Source: Methylobacterium symbioticum (GTDB taxonomy: Bacteria; Pseudomonadota; Alphaproteobacteria; Rhizobiales; Beijerinckiaceae). Taken from it: a DNA stretch of 64,000 nucleotides. The stretch's first letter is position 1, and every line of letters begins with the position of its first letter. Below, in pieces: positions 1-9,312 of the stretch. Made by a program: the position numbers and the translations under genes. The notes below the pieces were generated by a model that was not told the origin of the DNA, made no database searches, and saw nothing but the letters and a program-made list of their open reading frames with translations. The stretch is from positions 62,001-126,000 of the forward strand of contig NZ_CABFPH010000002.1 in NCBI RefSeq assembly GCF_902141845.1, written 5' to 3'.

Positions 1-1492
1 TGAGGGCCATCTCCCAGAGCAGGTCGGCCACCTCGGTGAGGTCGGCATCCGTCTCGGCGCGGCGCAGGCGGCGGCCCGCCGTCTTCAGGCCGAGGAAGAT
101 GCTCGGCTGCGGCGTGAAGGTCTCGGGCGCGATCAGCAGGGCGTCGAGGGCGGTCTGCACGCGGCGGCGGCTCTCGTCCGGCGCCGTCATCAGGCGGCGG
201 CGCTCCTCCGCGAGCGCTCGGGCGAGCGGGTCGCGGAACGGCCGCGCCGGCAGCACCATCTCGACCGGAGCGGAGCGGGCCTCCTGGCCGGCCTCGTCCT
301 TCACGAGCAGGCTGAAGCGCACCTTCGCCCCCGACCAGGGATTGTCAGTCAGGTCGACCAGAGTCTTCGCATCGGACTCGCCGCTGGTGTCCGGCGGCAA
401 TGCGAGGCCGATCCGCGGCGGTGGGACGAGGCTGCGCCCGGTGCCGACCGGCTCGACGATGCCCTCGGCCGAGGCAAGGCCGTAATCGTCGCGGGCGCGG
501 TAGGTCAGGTTGAACGTGCCGCGTCCGTTCGTCTCCGGCAGGCCGACGCTGCGGATCTCGGGCGGCGAGTCGGGGATGGTCTCGACGGTGAGGCGCCTCG
601 TGCCGGCGGGCGTCGCCACGGTGAGGTCCGCGTGCGGGCCGAGGACCTGAAAGCGCTCCTCGCGTAGGTCCGGTCGGCCCTCCTTGCCGGGCTCGGGCTT
701 CAGCCCGGCATTCGGCGTCAGCGCCGTCTGAGCGGCACCACTGTTCTCGCCCGCGATGCGCACGACAAGGCGCGAATTCACGGGCGCGCGCAGCCGCTGT
801 TCGGGCTCCGACAGGGTGACGAGAAGCGGCGGCGTGCGGGTGTAGAGCGGCGGATCGATCCAGCCGTCGATGCGGTAGTTCGGGCCGGGCGCCGGCGGGT
901 GCCGCCAGTCGAAGGCGCTGCCGATCCGCTCGCGCCACTCGGTGCCGGCGACAAACAGGCTCGCCACGGCGGCGACGACAAGGGCCGCGCGCAGGGCGAA
1001 GGGATCGTGCCGCGGCATGCCTGGGCGTGGCAGGCCGACCCGCAGGCGGTCGACGGCCTCGGCGGCGCGGCGCTGGTGGAGGGCCCAGAGGGCGCGGGCC
1101 GCCGGGTCAGCGAGACCGACGGCGAGCTGGTCCTCGGCCGTAGAGGCCGGCCCATGCCGCAGGGTTGGATCGCGCGCGGCCGCGTCGCGGTCGAGCCGGG
1201 ACAGGGCCTCGCGTCGATCCGGGCGGGCGAGGCGCAGCAGCGGCAGTAGCGATACGGCGAGGGCGAGGACGAAGGCGCCAACGCCCGCCATGCGCCATTC
1301 CGGGCCGACCTCCAGCCAGAGGCCGAGCCAGGAGAGTGCGGCGAAGAGCAGGAGGAGTCCGAGGCCGCGCCAGAGCAGCGGCCAGGCCCGCTCCCACAAT
1401 CCGGCCGCGCGCGCCTGCGCCACCAGCCGGTCGAGCCGCGCCGTCACCGCGGATCCCGCCGCGCGGGCGGGATGGGAGGGTTCGCTGCCCAC
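1..1492 (-). CDS. DUF4175 (TIGR02302-like) membrane protein, C-terminus beyond left edge
   Basis: Reads leftward off the window, so only about 497 N-terminal codons are visible. Two hydrophobic segments lie near residues 38-80 (rich in LLLLFAALSW and FVLALAVSLLPLL), with a third near 150-170, followed by a long extracytoplasmic stretch containing PPLYTRTPP and DDYGLASAEG. This arrangement matches the alphaproteobacterial DUF4175/TIGR02302 family of large membrane proteins of unknown function. The GTG at 1492 is chosen because it is in frame shortly upstream of the conserved region; a TTG 39 bases further up is an alternative. Downstream neighbours are outside the window. The family call is confident, the exact start less so. 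Confidence 0.75.
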   Translation of the reverse strand, partial: MGSEPSHPARAAGSAVTARLDRLVAQARAAGLWERAWPLLWRGLGLLLLFAALSWLGLWLEVGPEWRMAGVGAFVLALAVSLLPLLRLARPDRREALSRLDRDAAARDPTLRHGPASTAEDQLAVGLADPAARALWALHQRRAAEAVDRLRVGLPRPGMPRHDPFALRAALVVAAVASLFVAGTEWRERIGSAFDWRHPPAPGPNYRIDGWIDPPLYTRTPPLLVTLSEPEQRLRAPVNSRLVVRIAGENSGAAQTALTPNAGLKPEPGKEGRPDLREERFQVLGPHADLTVATPAGTRRLTVETIPDSPPEIRSVGLPETNGRGTFNLTYRARDDYGLASAEGIVEPVGTGRSLVPPPRIGLALPPDTSGESDAKTLVDLTDNPWSGAKVRFSLLVKDEAGQEARSAPVEMVLPARPFRDPLARALAEERRRLMTAPDESRRRVQTALDALLIAPETFTPQPSIFLGLKTAGRRLRRAETDADLTEVADLLWEMAL

Positions 1493-1651
1493 GCCGTCGT
1501 CGTCCCGCCGCTCCGAAACCGAATGGCGCAAGGCCTGTGCCGCCGAAAGGGCGGCCCGTCAGGCTAGCATGGTGGCCGGCAGGGGCCAGCGGGTCAAATC
1601 CGCCCAGGGCGAGCTTGCTCTCCCCCTCTGTGGGAAAGGGAGCGCGCGATA

Positions 1652-2860
1652 TCACGCGTGCGAGGCGATGAAGTTGCGCACCTGCGGATAGATCTGCGTC
1701 TCCCAGCGCTTGCCCGAGAACACGCCGTAATGGCCGACCCCGGCTTGCAGGTGGTGGCTCTTCATGTGCGGGGCGAGGCCCGTGCAGAGGTCGTGCGCCG
1801 CCATGGTCTGGCCGACCGAGCATATGTCGTCGCGCTCGCCCTCGACGGTCATCAGCGCCGTGCGCCGGATCGCCCGCGTGTCGATCGGCTCGCCGCGATG
1901 GGTGAGTTCGTTTTTGGCCAGGGTGTAGTCCTGGAACACGGTCTTGACCGTCTCGATGTAGAACTCCGCCGCGAGGTCGAGGACGGCGAAATACTCGTCG
2001 TAGAAATTCTCGATCACAGCGGCCTTCTCGGTCTCGCCGTTGGCCATGTGCCAGAACAGGTCCGCATGGCCCTGCATGTGGCGCTTCATGTTCATCGACA
2101 TGAAGGCCGAGACCTGCACGAAGCCGGGATAGACCCTGCGCCCCGCGCCCTTGTGACGCCGGGGCACGGTGGCGAGGAGGTTGCGCTCGAACCACTCGAT
2201 CGGCTTCGAGGTGGCGAGCTCGTTGACCACCGTCGGGTTGACGCGGCAATCGACCGGCCCCGCCATCAGCGTGAGGCTGCGGGGCGCGGCGGGATCCTTG
2301 GTCTGCGCCATCCACGCGGCGGCGGCGAGCGCCTGCACGGCGGGCTGACAGACCGCCAGCATATGCGCGCCCTCGCCGATCACGCCCATGAACTGCACGA
2401 GATGGTCGACGTAATCGTCGAAGCCGAAGCGGCCCGCCGAGAGCGGCACGTCGCGGGCGTTGTGCCAATCGGTGATGTAGACGTCGTGATCCGGCAGCAG
2501 CGCCCGCACGGTGCCGCGCAGCAGGGTTGCGAAGTGGCCTGAGAGCGGCGCCACCACGAGCAGCTTCGGCTGGGGCGTGTCCACGTCCTTGCGGAAGCGA
2601 AGCAGCGTGCCGAAGGGCGTGGCGTAGACCGGCTCCTCGGTGACCGGCACCTCGCGGTTCCCGACCGTGACGACGCCGATATTGAAGCTCGGCCGGGCGA
2701 AGGTGAGGCCCGCCCGCATCATCATGCGGGCGCCGGCGGACCACCAGGTCAGCGGCTCGCCGAGCGCGGTCCAGGGGGAGACTGCGTCGTTGATCAGCCG
2801 GCCCCAGAAGCGGGTCTGGTCGGCGATATCGGCCTGGGCCTGGAACGCGTCGTACATCAT
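1652..2860 (-). CDS. phaZ: Intracellular polyhydroxyalkanoate depolymerase
   Basis: Mobilises stored poly-3-hydroxybutyrate from cytoplasmic granules by releasing hydroxyacyl units. The protein is an alpha/beta hydrolase of the PhaZ1 (TIGR01849) type: LLVVAPLSGH near the start of the fold, ITDWHNARDVP, and the cysteine nucleophile elbow AVCQPAVQA in place of a serine lipase box. Catalytic His is likely in GVGHYGVFSG near the C-terminus, and the SGKRW ending is typical. The MMYDAFQ start (402 residues) matches family N-termini; in-frame starts at 2944, 2950 and 2956 would add about 30 residues of low-complexity sequence. It stands alone, divergent from the TetR gene. Extracellular depolymerases would carry a signal peptide, which is absent. 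Confidence 0.9.
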   Translation of the reverse strand: MMYDAFQAQADIADQTRFWGRLINDAVSPWTALGEPLTWWSAGARMMMRAGLTFARPSFNIGVVTVGNREVPVTEEPVYATPFGTLLRFRKDVDTPQPKLLVVAPLSGHFATLLRGTVRALLPDHDVYITDWHNARDVPLSAGRFGFDDYVDHLVQFMGVIGEGAHMLAVCQPAVQALAAAAWMAQTKDPAAPRSLTLMAGPVDCRVNPTVVNELATSKPIEWFERNLLATVPRRHKGAGRRVYPGFVQVSAFMSMNMKRHMQGHADLFWHMANGETEKAAVIENFYDEYFAVLDLAAEFYIETVKTVFQDYTLAKNELTHRGEPIDTRAIRRTALMTVEGERDDICSVGQTMAAHDLCTGLAPHMKSHHLQAGVGHYGVFSGKRWETQIYPQVRNFIASHA

Positions 2861-3243
2861 GGGACGGTCCGTCGCGTGAGGCCGTCGCGCCGCACCGGCG
2901 GACAGGGTTGCTGGGGACGGCGTGAACGCCGCTTTGGGCTGCATCAACATGGTCAAGGCAGGTTAGTTCGGCGACTCCGCACCGCAACTGCAAAAAATTA
3001 GAAACACCGTTGATTGTGGCTTTCGCGCACCGGACTTTTAGGGGGTGCGCACGGGAACGGAACGCCTGGAAGGCGAGACGGTATGGGAGGATCGGCCTCC
3101 CATCGTGCGGCTCGGCTTCGAGAAATTTCCCGCGCCTGAACCGTGTGTGGATCGCGGGCAACGATACCGCGGATTCCAAACTGAATCGGGTCCCGGCTTC
3201 GGTCCGTGTTCGGCGAGCGGGACATGCGTCGGATACCGGCGAC

Positions 3244-3275
3244 GATTCGACGAATCAAATTCAATCAAAGATTGA
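3244..3275. promoter_or_regulatory. Two adjacent dyads, candidate TetR operators
   Basis: GATTC-GAC-GAATC (3244-3256) is followed five bases on by TCAATC-AAA-GATTGA (3261-3275); both are perfect inverted repeats with three-base centres and share a GATT/AATC core. They end seven bases before a TATAAT hexamer and about 100 bases before the start of a regulator with two TetR domains. Autoregulation through paired sites is an inference; the symmetry is seen directly. Confidence 0.45.
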
Positions 3276-3281
3276 GTTTCT

Positions 3282-3287
3282 TATAAT
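3282..3287 (+). promoter_or_regulatory. Candidate -10 hexamer for the tandem-TetR gene
   Basis: Exact TATAAT in an A+T-rich patch, immediately after the dyad at 3261-3275 so that a bound repressor would cover the -35 zone. No good -35 match is visible at 17 bases. It implies a leader of about 85 bases before the ATG at 3378. Confidence 0.4.
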
Positions 3288-3377
3288 CACTCGCGTCTGG
3301 GGATAGGGCTGCCATGCCTCCGTCGATGCGCCGAGCGCGCTTGCCACCGGGCTGGGGGGCATGCTCAATCCGCGCCG

Positions 3378-4604
3378 ATGATCGATGGAGCCGCAACCGT
3401 CCCGCAGCAGACGAAGCGCTATGCCGCCAAGCGGGACGCGATCCTCGACGCCGCGGTCGGGCATTTCAATGCGCGCGGGATCCGTGGAACCTCGCTGAAC
3501 GACGTGGCCGGCAGCGTCGGGCTCGTGACGAACAGCATCACCTACTATTACCGCCGCAAGGAGGATCTCGCGGCGGCCTGCTATCTGCGCACGCTGCGCT
3601 GGCACCAGGGACTGCTCGACCGCGTCGAGCCCCTGGCCGACCCGCAGGCGCGGCTTCGCGCCTTCCTCGACGCCTATTTCGCCGATCTGGCCGCCATCGG
3701 GACGGGCGGACAGCGGCCCCAGGTTCGGCTCACGGACCTGCGCGCCCTGCCGAGCCCTCAGAGCGAGGCGGTGTTCACAGCCTATAACGACCTGTTCCGG
3801 CGGGCGCGCGGGTTGTTCGTGCCGGAGGAGGCCGTGCCGGGGCTCGACCGGGCGGGACGCAGCGCCCGCGCCCATCTCATGCTCTCGATCATCCACACTG
3901 CGCGGGCCTGGATCGACCGCTACGAGCCGCAGGATTTCGGGCGCGTCAGCGCCCGCATCGCCGATCTGCTGCTCCGGGGCCTCTCCGGGCCGGGGAGCCG
4001 CTGGGCCGAGGCCGAGCCGCCGCTCGCCGAGATCCTCACCGGTCCGACCGAGCCATTCCTGCGGGCAGCGACCGCCCTCATCAACGAGGAGGGCTACCGC
4101 GGCGCCTCGGTGGAGAAGATCTCCGCCCGGCTCAGCGTGACCAAGGGCTCGTTCTACCACCACAACGACAACAAGGACGACCTCGTCGCCAGTTGCTTCG
4201 CGCGCACCTTCGACATCCTGCGCCGCGAGCAGGACGCGGCGGAGGCGCGCGGCGGCAGCGGCTGGACGCGGCTGACCGGCTGCGCCCGCGCTCTAGTGCG
4301 CCACCAGTTCTCGGAGACCGGGCCCCTGCTCCGCTGCGCCGCCGTCGGCGCCCTGCCAGAGGCGCTGCGTGCCGAGGTGCCCTCGACCCTGGCCCGCCTA
4401 TGGGAGCGCCTCGCCTTCCCGATCGGCGACGGAATCGCGGACGGCTCGATCCGGCCGGTCGATTCCTCGATCGCCGCCCAGGTGGTGAGTAGCATGATCG
4501 ACTCGGCCTCCGACCTCGACCGCTGGTGCCCCGGCGTCGAGGCCGAGGCGGCCGCGGATCTCCTGGCCCGGCCGCTCTTCCTCGGGATCTTCTCGGACGC
4601 TTAG
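3378..4604 (+). CDS. Tandem-domain TetR family transcriptional regulator
   Basis: A 408-residue protein made of two consecutive TetR/AcrR units, about twice the usual 190-220 residues. The first DNA-binding domain spans roughly residues 15-60 (ILDAAVGHFNARGIRGTSLNDVA, then TYYYRRKEDL). The second starts near 220 (FLRAATALINEEGYRGASVEKISARL, then GSFYHHNDNKDDL). Each is followed by its own helical ligand/dimer domain. Both recognition helices look intact, so one chain could occupy two half-sites or act as a pseudo-dimer. The ligand is unknown. It is divergent from phaZ and convergent with the MotB-like gene; two dyads lie upstream. The ATG at 3378 has a weak ribosome binding site but fits the domain start. 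Confidence 0.85.
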   Translation: MIDGAATVPQQTKRYAAKRDAILDAAVGHFNARGIRGTSLNDVAGSVGLVTNSITYYYRRKEDLAAACYLRTLRWHQGLLDRVEPLADPQARLRAFLDAYFADLAAIGTGGQRPQVRLTDLRALPSPQSEAVFTAYNDLFRRARGLFVPEEAVPGLDRAGRSARAHLMLSIIHTARAWIDRYEPQDFGRVSARIADLLLRGLSGPGSRWAEAEPPLAEILTGPTEPFLRAATALINEEGYRGASVEKISARLSVTKGSFYHHNDNKDDLVASCFARTFDILRREQDAAEARGGSGWTRLTGCARALVRHQFSETGPLLRCAAVGALPEALRAEVPSTLARLWERLAFPIGDGIADGSIRPVDSSIAAQVVSSMIDSASDLDRWCPGVEAEAAADLLARPLFLGIFSDA

Positions 4605-4706
4605 AGCCGTTCCCGATCGCGTTGCAATCGGGAACGGCTCCAGACTCTTGTTTCGACGCCCTCTCTTGCGCCGAACCATTGTCCACTTCGGCGGAGTGCG
4701 CTCGAG
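4604..4706. repeat. Dispersed intergenic hairpin repeat, copy A
   Basis: Begins with a perfect 14-bp stem (GAGCCGTTCCCGAT paired with ATCGGGAACGGCTC, nine-base loop, 4604-4640) and continues with a conserved tail containing TTGTTTCGACGC and GCGCCGAACC. A second copy with the same order of blocks lies at 35151-35249. It starts on the last base of the TetR stop codon and fills the space between two convergent genes, so it may also serve as a bidirectional terminator, though no T-run follows the stem. Confidence 0.75.
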
Positions 4707-4707
4707 G

Positions 4708-5721
4708 CTACCGCTCCGTCAGCTTCATCTCGATGCGGCGGTTGCGGGCATAGGCGTCCTCGCTCGTGCCCGCGTCGAGTGGCTGGAACTCTCCGAAGGC
4801 GCCGGCGAGGAGGTGTTGGGGCGGGATGCCCTTGCCGACGAGATACTGCACCACCGCAATGGCGCGTGCCGCCGAGAGCGCCCAGTTGGAGGGGAACTGG
4901 GCGCTGCCGATCGGGCGGGCGTCCGTATGCCCGTCCACCCGCAGCACCCAGGGCAGGTCCGAGGGAATCTGCTTGGCGAGTTCGCCGACCGCCGCAGCGA
5001 TCCGGTCGAGCTCCGGCGCAGCCTCCGGCTTCAGCGCGGCAGAGCCGCCGGGAAACAGCACCTCGGATTGCAGCACGAAACGGTCGCCGACGACGCGGAT
5101 ATCGGAGCGCGAGCCCAGGATCTGGCGCAGGCGGCCGAAGAAGTCGGAGCGGTAGCGGGCGAGTTCCTGCACCTTCTGGGCGAGCGCCACGTTCAGGCGG
5201 CTACCGAGATCGGCGATGCGGGCCTGCGATTCTCGGTCGCGCTGCTCGGAGGCGGCCAGCGCATCCTCGAGGGCGGCGAGCTGCCGGCGCATGGCGGCGA
5301 TCTGCTCGTTCAGCAGATCGACCTGGCTCAGCGCCCGCTTGGTGGCGCCGCGTTCGGCCTGGAGCTGGCGGTCGAGCTCGCTCGCTTGGCCCTGCTGGGC
5401 GGCGCTGCCGGCGGCCTCGGCCCGGATGCGGTCGCGCTCGGTCTCGATCGCGGTGAGCGACGAGCGCAGGGAATCGATCGTCGCCGAATCCGTGCGGCGG
5501 TTCGAGCGCTCCAGGGCGAGGAGGTCGGTGAGGTCGGCGATCTGGCGATTCAGGCGCGCCAGCATTGTGTCGCGCCCCGACAGTTCCTGCGAGAGGAAGA
5601 ACTGGCCGACGACGAAGACCGTCATAAGGAAGACGACCGAGAGCAGGAGCGTCGCCAGGGCGTCGACATAACCCGGCCAGACGTTGAGCCCGCGCTCGCG
5701 CCGGGCCACCCGCGAGGCCAT
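4708..5721 (-). CDS. MotB/OmpA-like peptidoglycan-binding membrane protein
   Basis: A 337-residue protein with an N-terminal anchor (about residues 15-35, LATLLLSVVFLMTVFVVGQF), a long coiled coil (about 45-190, many Q/E/A/L heptads) and a C-terminal OmpA-like domain (about 205-330) with VDGHTDARPIG, NWALSAARA and NRRIEMKL, the usual peptidoglycan-binding signatures. It is the stator partner of the MotA/ExbB-like protein encoded one base upstream. The ATG at 5721 is preferred because GGGAGCGGG lies correctly upstream inside the previous gene. No flagellar genes are nearby, so the pair probably energises an envelope process rather than motility. This is the common alphaproteobacterial arrangement; function is not established here. 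Confidence 0.8.
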   Translation of the reverse strand: MASRVARRERGLNVWPGYVDALATLLLSVVFLMTVFVVGQFFLSQELSGRDTMLARLNRQIADLTDLLALERSNRRTDSATIDSLRSSLTAIETERDRIRAEAAGSAAQQGQASELDRQLQAERGATKRALSQVDLLNEQIAAMRRQLAALEDALAASEQRDRESQARIADLGSRLNVALAQKVQELARYRSDFFGRLRQILGSRSDIRVVGDRFVLQSEVLFPGGSAALKPEAAPELDRIAAAVGELAKQIPSDLPWVLRVDGHTDARPIGSAQFPSNWALSAARAIAVVQYLVGKGIPPQHLLAGAFGEFQPLDAGTSEDAYARNRRIEMKLTER

Positions 5722-5722
5722 C

Positions 5723-6697
5723 TCAGACCCGCTCCCGGCCAAGCCGGTCCAGGGCCTGCTTCAGGTCCCGCTCGCGGCTCGCCTGCGCCTCAACCCAGTC
5801 GCGGATCATCTGCTGCTCGGCCCGCATGTGCTGGACGAGCCCCTGGATACCCTCCGCGAGGTTGGCCATCGCCTGGGTGGCGGCGCGGCCGTTCGCGCCG
5901 TCCGCGATCACTGCGGTGAGACGGTCCACCGCCTCCTGCAGCTCGCGCGCCGAGGCCGGCGATCCGGCCGCGACCGGTGCCGCCGCACCGCTTTCCATGC
6001 CCGAGACCAGCCAGTCCTCCAGCTCGTTGTGGAAGCGGGCATGGGCTTGGCCCGCCTGCAGGTCCAGGAAGCCCACGACGAGGGAGCTGGCGAGGCCGAA
6101 GAGCGAAGCCGAGAAGGCGAGGCCGATTCCCGACAGCGGCACCGCGAGCCCGCTCTTCAGCTCGTCGAACATCACCGCCGCGTCGCCGCCACCGCGCATG
6201 GAGCGGATCACCGAGCCCACCGCCGACAGCGTGTCGATCAGGCCCCAGAAGGTGCCGAGCAGGCCGAGCAGGATGAGAATGCCGGCGATGTAGCGCAGGA
6301 TATCACGGCCCTCGTCGAGGCGCGCGGCCACCGTGTCGAGGAAGGCGCGGGTGCCGGGCAGGGTCGCCCCCCTCGCCCGCGCCTCGACCGCTGGGGCGAG
6401 CGGGCGCAGCAGGCTCGGCGCGTCCTTGGCGACCTCGCCGGTGGCGGCCGCATTCACGTAGGCCGCCTCGCGGTAGAGCCGGATCACCTGCCCGAAGGCG
6501 ATCAGCACGGCGATGAGCAGGACGCCGAGGATCAGGCCGTTGAGGCCCGGATTGGCCAGGAAGGCTGGCGTGATCTGCTTGAACAGAAGGAAGGCCAGGA
6601 ACCCGACCAGGACGAGGAAAACCAGCATCCGGACGAGGAAGATGCCGGGCTTGCCCACCGGTCTCGTGCGGGGCGGGGACGCGGGAGGGGCGGCCAT
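5723..6697 (-). CDS. MotA/TolQ/ExbB-like proton-channel family protein
   Basis: A 324-residue inner-membrane protein with four predicted transmembrane segments: a hairpin at about residues 20-75 (FLVRMLVFLVLVGFLAFLLF; LILGVLLIAVLIAF) and a second pair at about 135-160 and 190-220 (AGILILLGLLGTFWGLIDTL; GIGLAFSASLFGLASSLVVGF), the latter carrying the GTFWGL/GIGLAFSASL signature of MotA/TolQ/ExbB channels. A cytoplasmic helical tail follows. The ATG at 6697 (MAAPPASPP) is preferred over an earlier ATG at 6976 that would add Arg/Ala-rich noise and overlap the next gene. It is co-transcribed with the MotB-like gene one base downstream. Confidence 0.8.
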   Translation of the reverse strand: MAAPPASPPRTRPVGKPGIFLVRMLVFLVLVGFLAFLLFKQITPAFLANPGLNGLILGVLLIAVLIAFGQVIRLYREAAYVNAAATGEVAKDAPSLLRPLAPAVEARARGATLPGTRAFLDTVAARLDEGRDILRYIAGILILLGLLGTFWGLIDTLSAVGSVIRSMRGGGDAAVMFDELKSGLAVPLSGIGLAFSASLFGLASSLVVGFLDLQAGQAHARFHNELEDWLVSGMESGAAAPVAAGSPASARELQEAVDRLTAVIADGANGRAATQAMANLAEGIQGLVQHMRAEQQMIRDWVEAQASRERDLKQALDRLGRERV

Positions 6698-6878
6698 CGG
6701 TCGCGACTCACTGACTGGCGTGGCATTCCACGGGACCGACAGCCCGAGACGGGCATGCCGCGGCGGTTCCGGCGGCACTGTGGCGGCAGGCTCGGCCCCG
6801 ATCAAGTCGCGCGCGCTACGCGCGGCGGGATGGCGGCGTGCAGGCACGTCCCGACGGGCCGGTGCGGCGAAGCACCCG

Positions 6879-8933
6879 CTAGCCCGCAGGCGCGGTCGAT
6901 CGCTGCCGGATGATGCGGCCGAGGATGCCGCCGAGCTGATCCGCCGAATACGGCTTGTGCAGCAACGCGATGCCACGCGGCCCCTCCTGAGCCAGCACGT
7001 GGCTGTAACCGGAGGCGAGCACCACCGGGAGGTGCGGCAGGCGGTGTTGCAGAGCCTTCGCCAGGGCGATGCCGCCCATGCCGGGCATCACCACGTCGGA
7101 GAAGACCGCGGCGAAGCCGGACCCGTCCGGACCGAGCGTCTCCAGGGCCTCCTCGGCATTCATCACCCAGGTCGTCCGGTAGCCAAGATCCTCCAGGATC
7201 TGCGTGGCGAAGCGGCCGACCTCGATGTTGTCCTCCACCACCAGCACACACTGGCCGTGACCCATCGGGAAGCCGTCGCTCTTCAGCTCTTCGACCGGCT
7301 TCGGATCCGTCTCGGCTGCGATCTCCGGCAGATAGAGGGTGAAGGTCGTGCCTTGCCCCTGCACGCTTGCCACATCGACGTCGCCGCCCGACTGCTTGGC
7401 GAAGCCGAAGACCTGCGACAGGCCGAGTCCGGTGCCTTTGCCGACCTCCTTCGTCGTGAAGAATGGCTCGAAGATGCGCCCGAACACGTCGGGCGCAATG
7501 CCGCTGCCCGTGTCGGTGAGCGACACGGCCGCGAAGGGGCCGGCCGCACCGCCATGGCCCCTGATCGGCGGCAGCATGGCGGAGCCGATCAAGCGCAGCG
7601 TGAGCGTTCCACCGCCATCCATCGCGTCGCGGGCATTCACCGCCATGTTCACGAGTGCGGTCTCGAACTGGCTGATATCCGCCTTCACGAAGCAGGGCGT
7701 GTCCAGGCCGTCCGTCACCACCCGGATGCGGGCGCCTGTGACCGTATCGAGCATGTCGGCCACCGAACGGAGCACGGGCCCGACTTCGAATACCTCGGGT
7801 TTGAGCGTCTGCCGCCGCGCGAAGGCGAGGAGCTGGCCGGTGAGCTTGGCGGCGCGATCGACCGTCTCGGAGACCGCGTCCACGTAGCGGGTGCGCCGCG
7901 CCTCTGGCAGGTCGGGCCGGCGCAGGAAGTCGACGGACGAGCGGATGATGGTGAGCAGATTGTTGAAGTCGTGGGCGACGCCGCCGGTGAGCTGGCCCAC
8001 CGCCTCCAGTTTCTGCGACTGACGCAACGTTTCCTGAGCCTCCCGAAGCTCGGTCTCAGCGCGCAGCCGCGCGCTGATATCGTGCGCCTGATGGAAGGCA
8101 CCGATGATCTCCCCCGCCTCGTTGCGCAGCGGTGTGTAGGTGATCTCCCAGCAGGGCTGCCCGAATTCCGGTCGGCCGAAGACAACCTCGGCCGTGTAGG
8201 TTTCGCCACTCAACGCCCGACGCATGTTCGCACGCATGATGACGGCCTGATCCGGAATGAGCAGGTCCGGGAAGACGTCACCGATCTCGGTATAGAAGCC
8301 GTTCACCCGAAAGAATTCGTCATTGTGGGCTTTGTTGAAGGCGATGAGACGATAATCGTGGTCGAAGGCACAGATCGGAGCGACGTGAGACTGGATGATG
8401 TTTTCGTAGAGCCGCAGCGCCTCCCGACTCGACGCCACGCGCTGGTTGGCATCGAGATGGAAGCCGATCAGGTCCGCGAACATCTGGAACAGGCCGATGA
8501 TGGCGGGCGTGTTCAAAACGGCCGGCTTCGGGTCGATGGCGCAGAGCGTCCCGAAGAACGTGCCGTCCGGCAGCTTGATCGGCATCGAGATGTAGCTCTG
8601 GAAGCCGTACTGCGCCGGGGTCGGATGCCCGCAAAAGGCCGGATCCGCGGCGACGTGGTCGATCACCACGGCCGTTCCGCTCTGGCGGATCTCGTTGCAG
8701 ATCGTCGTCCTGATCTCCAGCTCGTCGCCGGGTCGGAGACCGAAGGCGATGTCGTCCCTGACCTGGCAGGCGACCCAGCGGTCCTCGGTGACGCGGGCGA
8801 TCGCGGCAAAGCCCATGCCGGTGGTGCGGCAGACGACATCCAGGATCGTCGGTACGGACGGGATGCTCTGGACGGCGAGACAATCGATTCGGAAGTCGTG
8901 GGGAGCCGACAAGTCGCGTCCGGGCATACTCAT
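6879..8933 (-). CDS. GAF-PAS hybrid histidine kinase with C-terminal receiver
   Basis: About 684 residues, no transmembrane segment, so a cytosolic sensor. Order: GAF domain ([13 protein letters not shown] to [10 protein letters not shown]), PAS domain ([16 protein letters not shown]), HisKA with the phospho-His in [11 protein letters not shown], HATPase (NAVDA-type N box [29 protein letters not shown]) and a receiver ([26 protein letters not shown]). The DFNN/EPFFTTK style is typical of alphaproteobacterial PAS hybrid kinases. The ATG at 8933 is chosen because preceding codons to 9047 look unconserved; 8927 and 9047 are alternatives. The signal is unknown. It is not adjacent to a separate response regulator. 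Confidence 0.85.
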   Translation of the reverse strand: MSMPGRDLSAPHDFRIDCLAVQSIPSVPTILDVVCRTTGMGFAAIARVTEDRWVACQVRDDIAFGLRPGDELEIRTTICNEIRQSGTAVVIDHVAADPAFCGHPTPAQYGFQSYISMPIKLPDGTFFGTLCAIDPKPAVLNTPAIIGLFQMFADLIGFHLDANQRVASSREALRLYENIIQSHVAPICAFDHDYRLIAFNKAHNDEFFRVNGFYTEIGDVFPDLLIPDQAVIMRANMRRALSGETYTAEVVFGRPEFGQPCWEITYTPLRNEAGEIIGAFHQAHDISARLRAETELREAQETLRQSQKLEAVGQLTGGVAHDFNNLLTIIRSSVDFLRRPDLPEARRTRYVDAVSETVDRAAKLTGQLLAFARRQTLKPEVFEVGPVLRSVADMLDTVTGARIRVVTDGLDTPCFVKADISQFETALVNMAVNARDAMDGGGTLTLRLIGSAMLPPIRGHGGAAGPFAAVSLTDTGSGIAPDVFGRIFEPFFTTKEVGKGTGLGLSQVFGFAKQSGGDVDVASVQGQGTTFTLYLPEIAAETDPKPVEELKSDGFPMGHGQCVLVVEDNIEVGRFATQILEDLGYRTTWVMNAEEALETLGPDGSGFAAVFSDVVMPGMGGIALAKALQHRLPHLPVVLASGYSHVLAQEGPRGIALLHKPYSADQLGGILGRIIRQRSTAPAG

Positions 8934-9312
8934 CGCGCGGACGATGACGGCGCTCCCGTAGCGCAGATGCGCTCCAACGGTAGGCTTGAGGCGAACGTGA
9001 CAACGGCGATGCGTGTCGACTTGCTGGACATGACTGGACCCTGCCACGCTCGAGACGGACGGTCAAAGATTCCTAACATCCGGCTTTGACGGCGACGCGG
9101 CCGTCGCGATCGGATGTGTCGTTCGGCCAGTCGAGGCGCCGGATCCGGACCGGAAGCACTCCGATCATCCCGGATTCTCAATCCCGACGGCCTATCTGTC
9201 TCGGCGGCCTCGCCAGCGGCGCAGATGCCGCGAACGGTCGTTTTGCCCTCGTCGCACGGCGGCGCCGGGCCGCGGCCGGCGCCCCCCTTCCGGGCGGGAT
9301 CGAGATCTGACG
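8934..9312. other. Gene-free stretch upstream of the GAF-PAS kinase
   Basis: About 380 bases between the kinase start and the stop of the phosphoesterase gene. It should contain the kinase promoter; I see no confident hexamers, dyad or small gene. If the kinase starts at 9047 the gap shrinks to 265 bases. Confidence 0.4.

Larger units (their letters stand above)
2861..3377. promoter_or_regulatory. Divergent intergenic region between phaZ and the TetR gene
   Basis: About 500 bases without a convincing gene; short frames here lack coding character. It must hold the phaZ and tetR promoters. The right half is unusually A+T-rich for this genome and carries two dyads and a consensus -10, listed separately. 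Confidence 0.5.

Noticed and set aside
1107..3179. 690-codon minus-strand frame spanning phaZ and part of the DUF4175 gene
   Set aside because: It is out of frame with both real genes, Arg/Pro-rich, and has no domain signature.
3261..4163. 300-codon minus-strand frame opposite the TetR gene
   Set aside because: The plus-strand TetR domains are unmistakable; the antisense product has no fold signature.
4708..6697. Possible Zorya-type antiphage system (ZorA/ZorB-like pair)
   Set aside because: Both proteins fit common MotA/ExbB-like and MotB/OmpA-like families and no ZorC, ZorD or ZorE type gene is adjacent.
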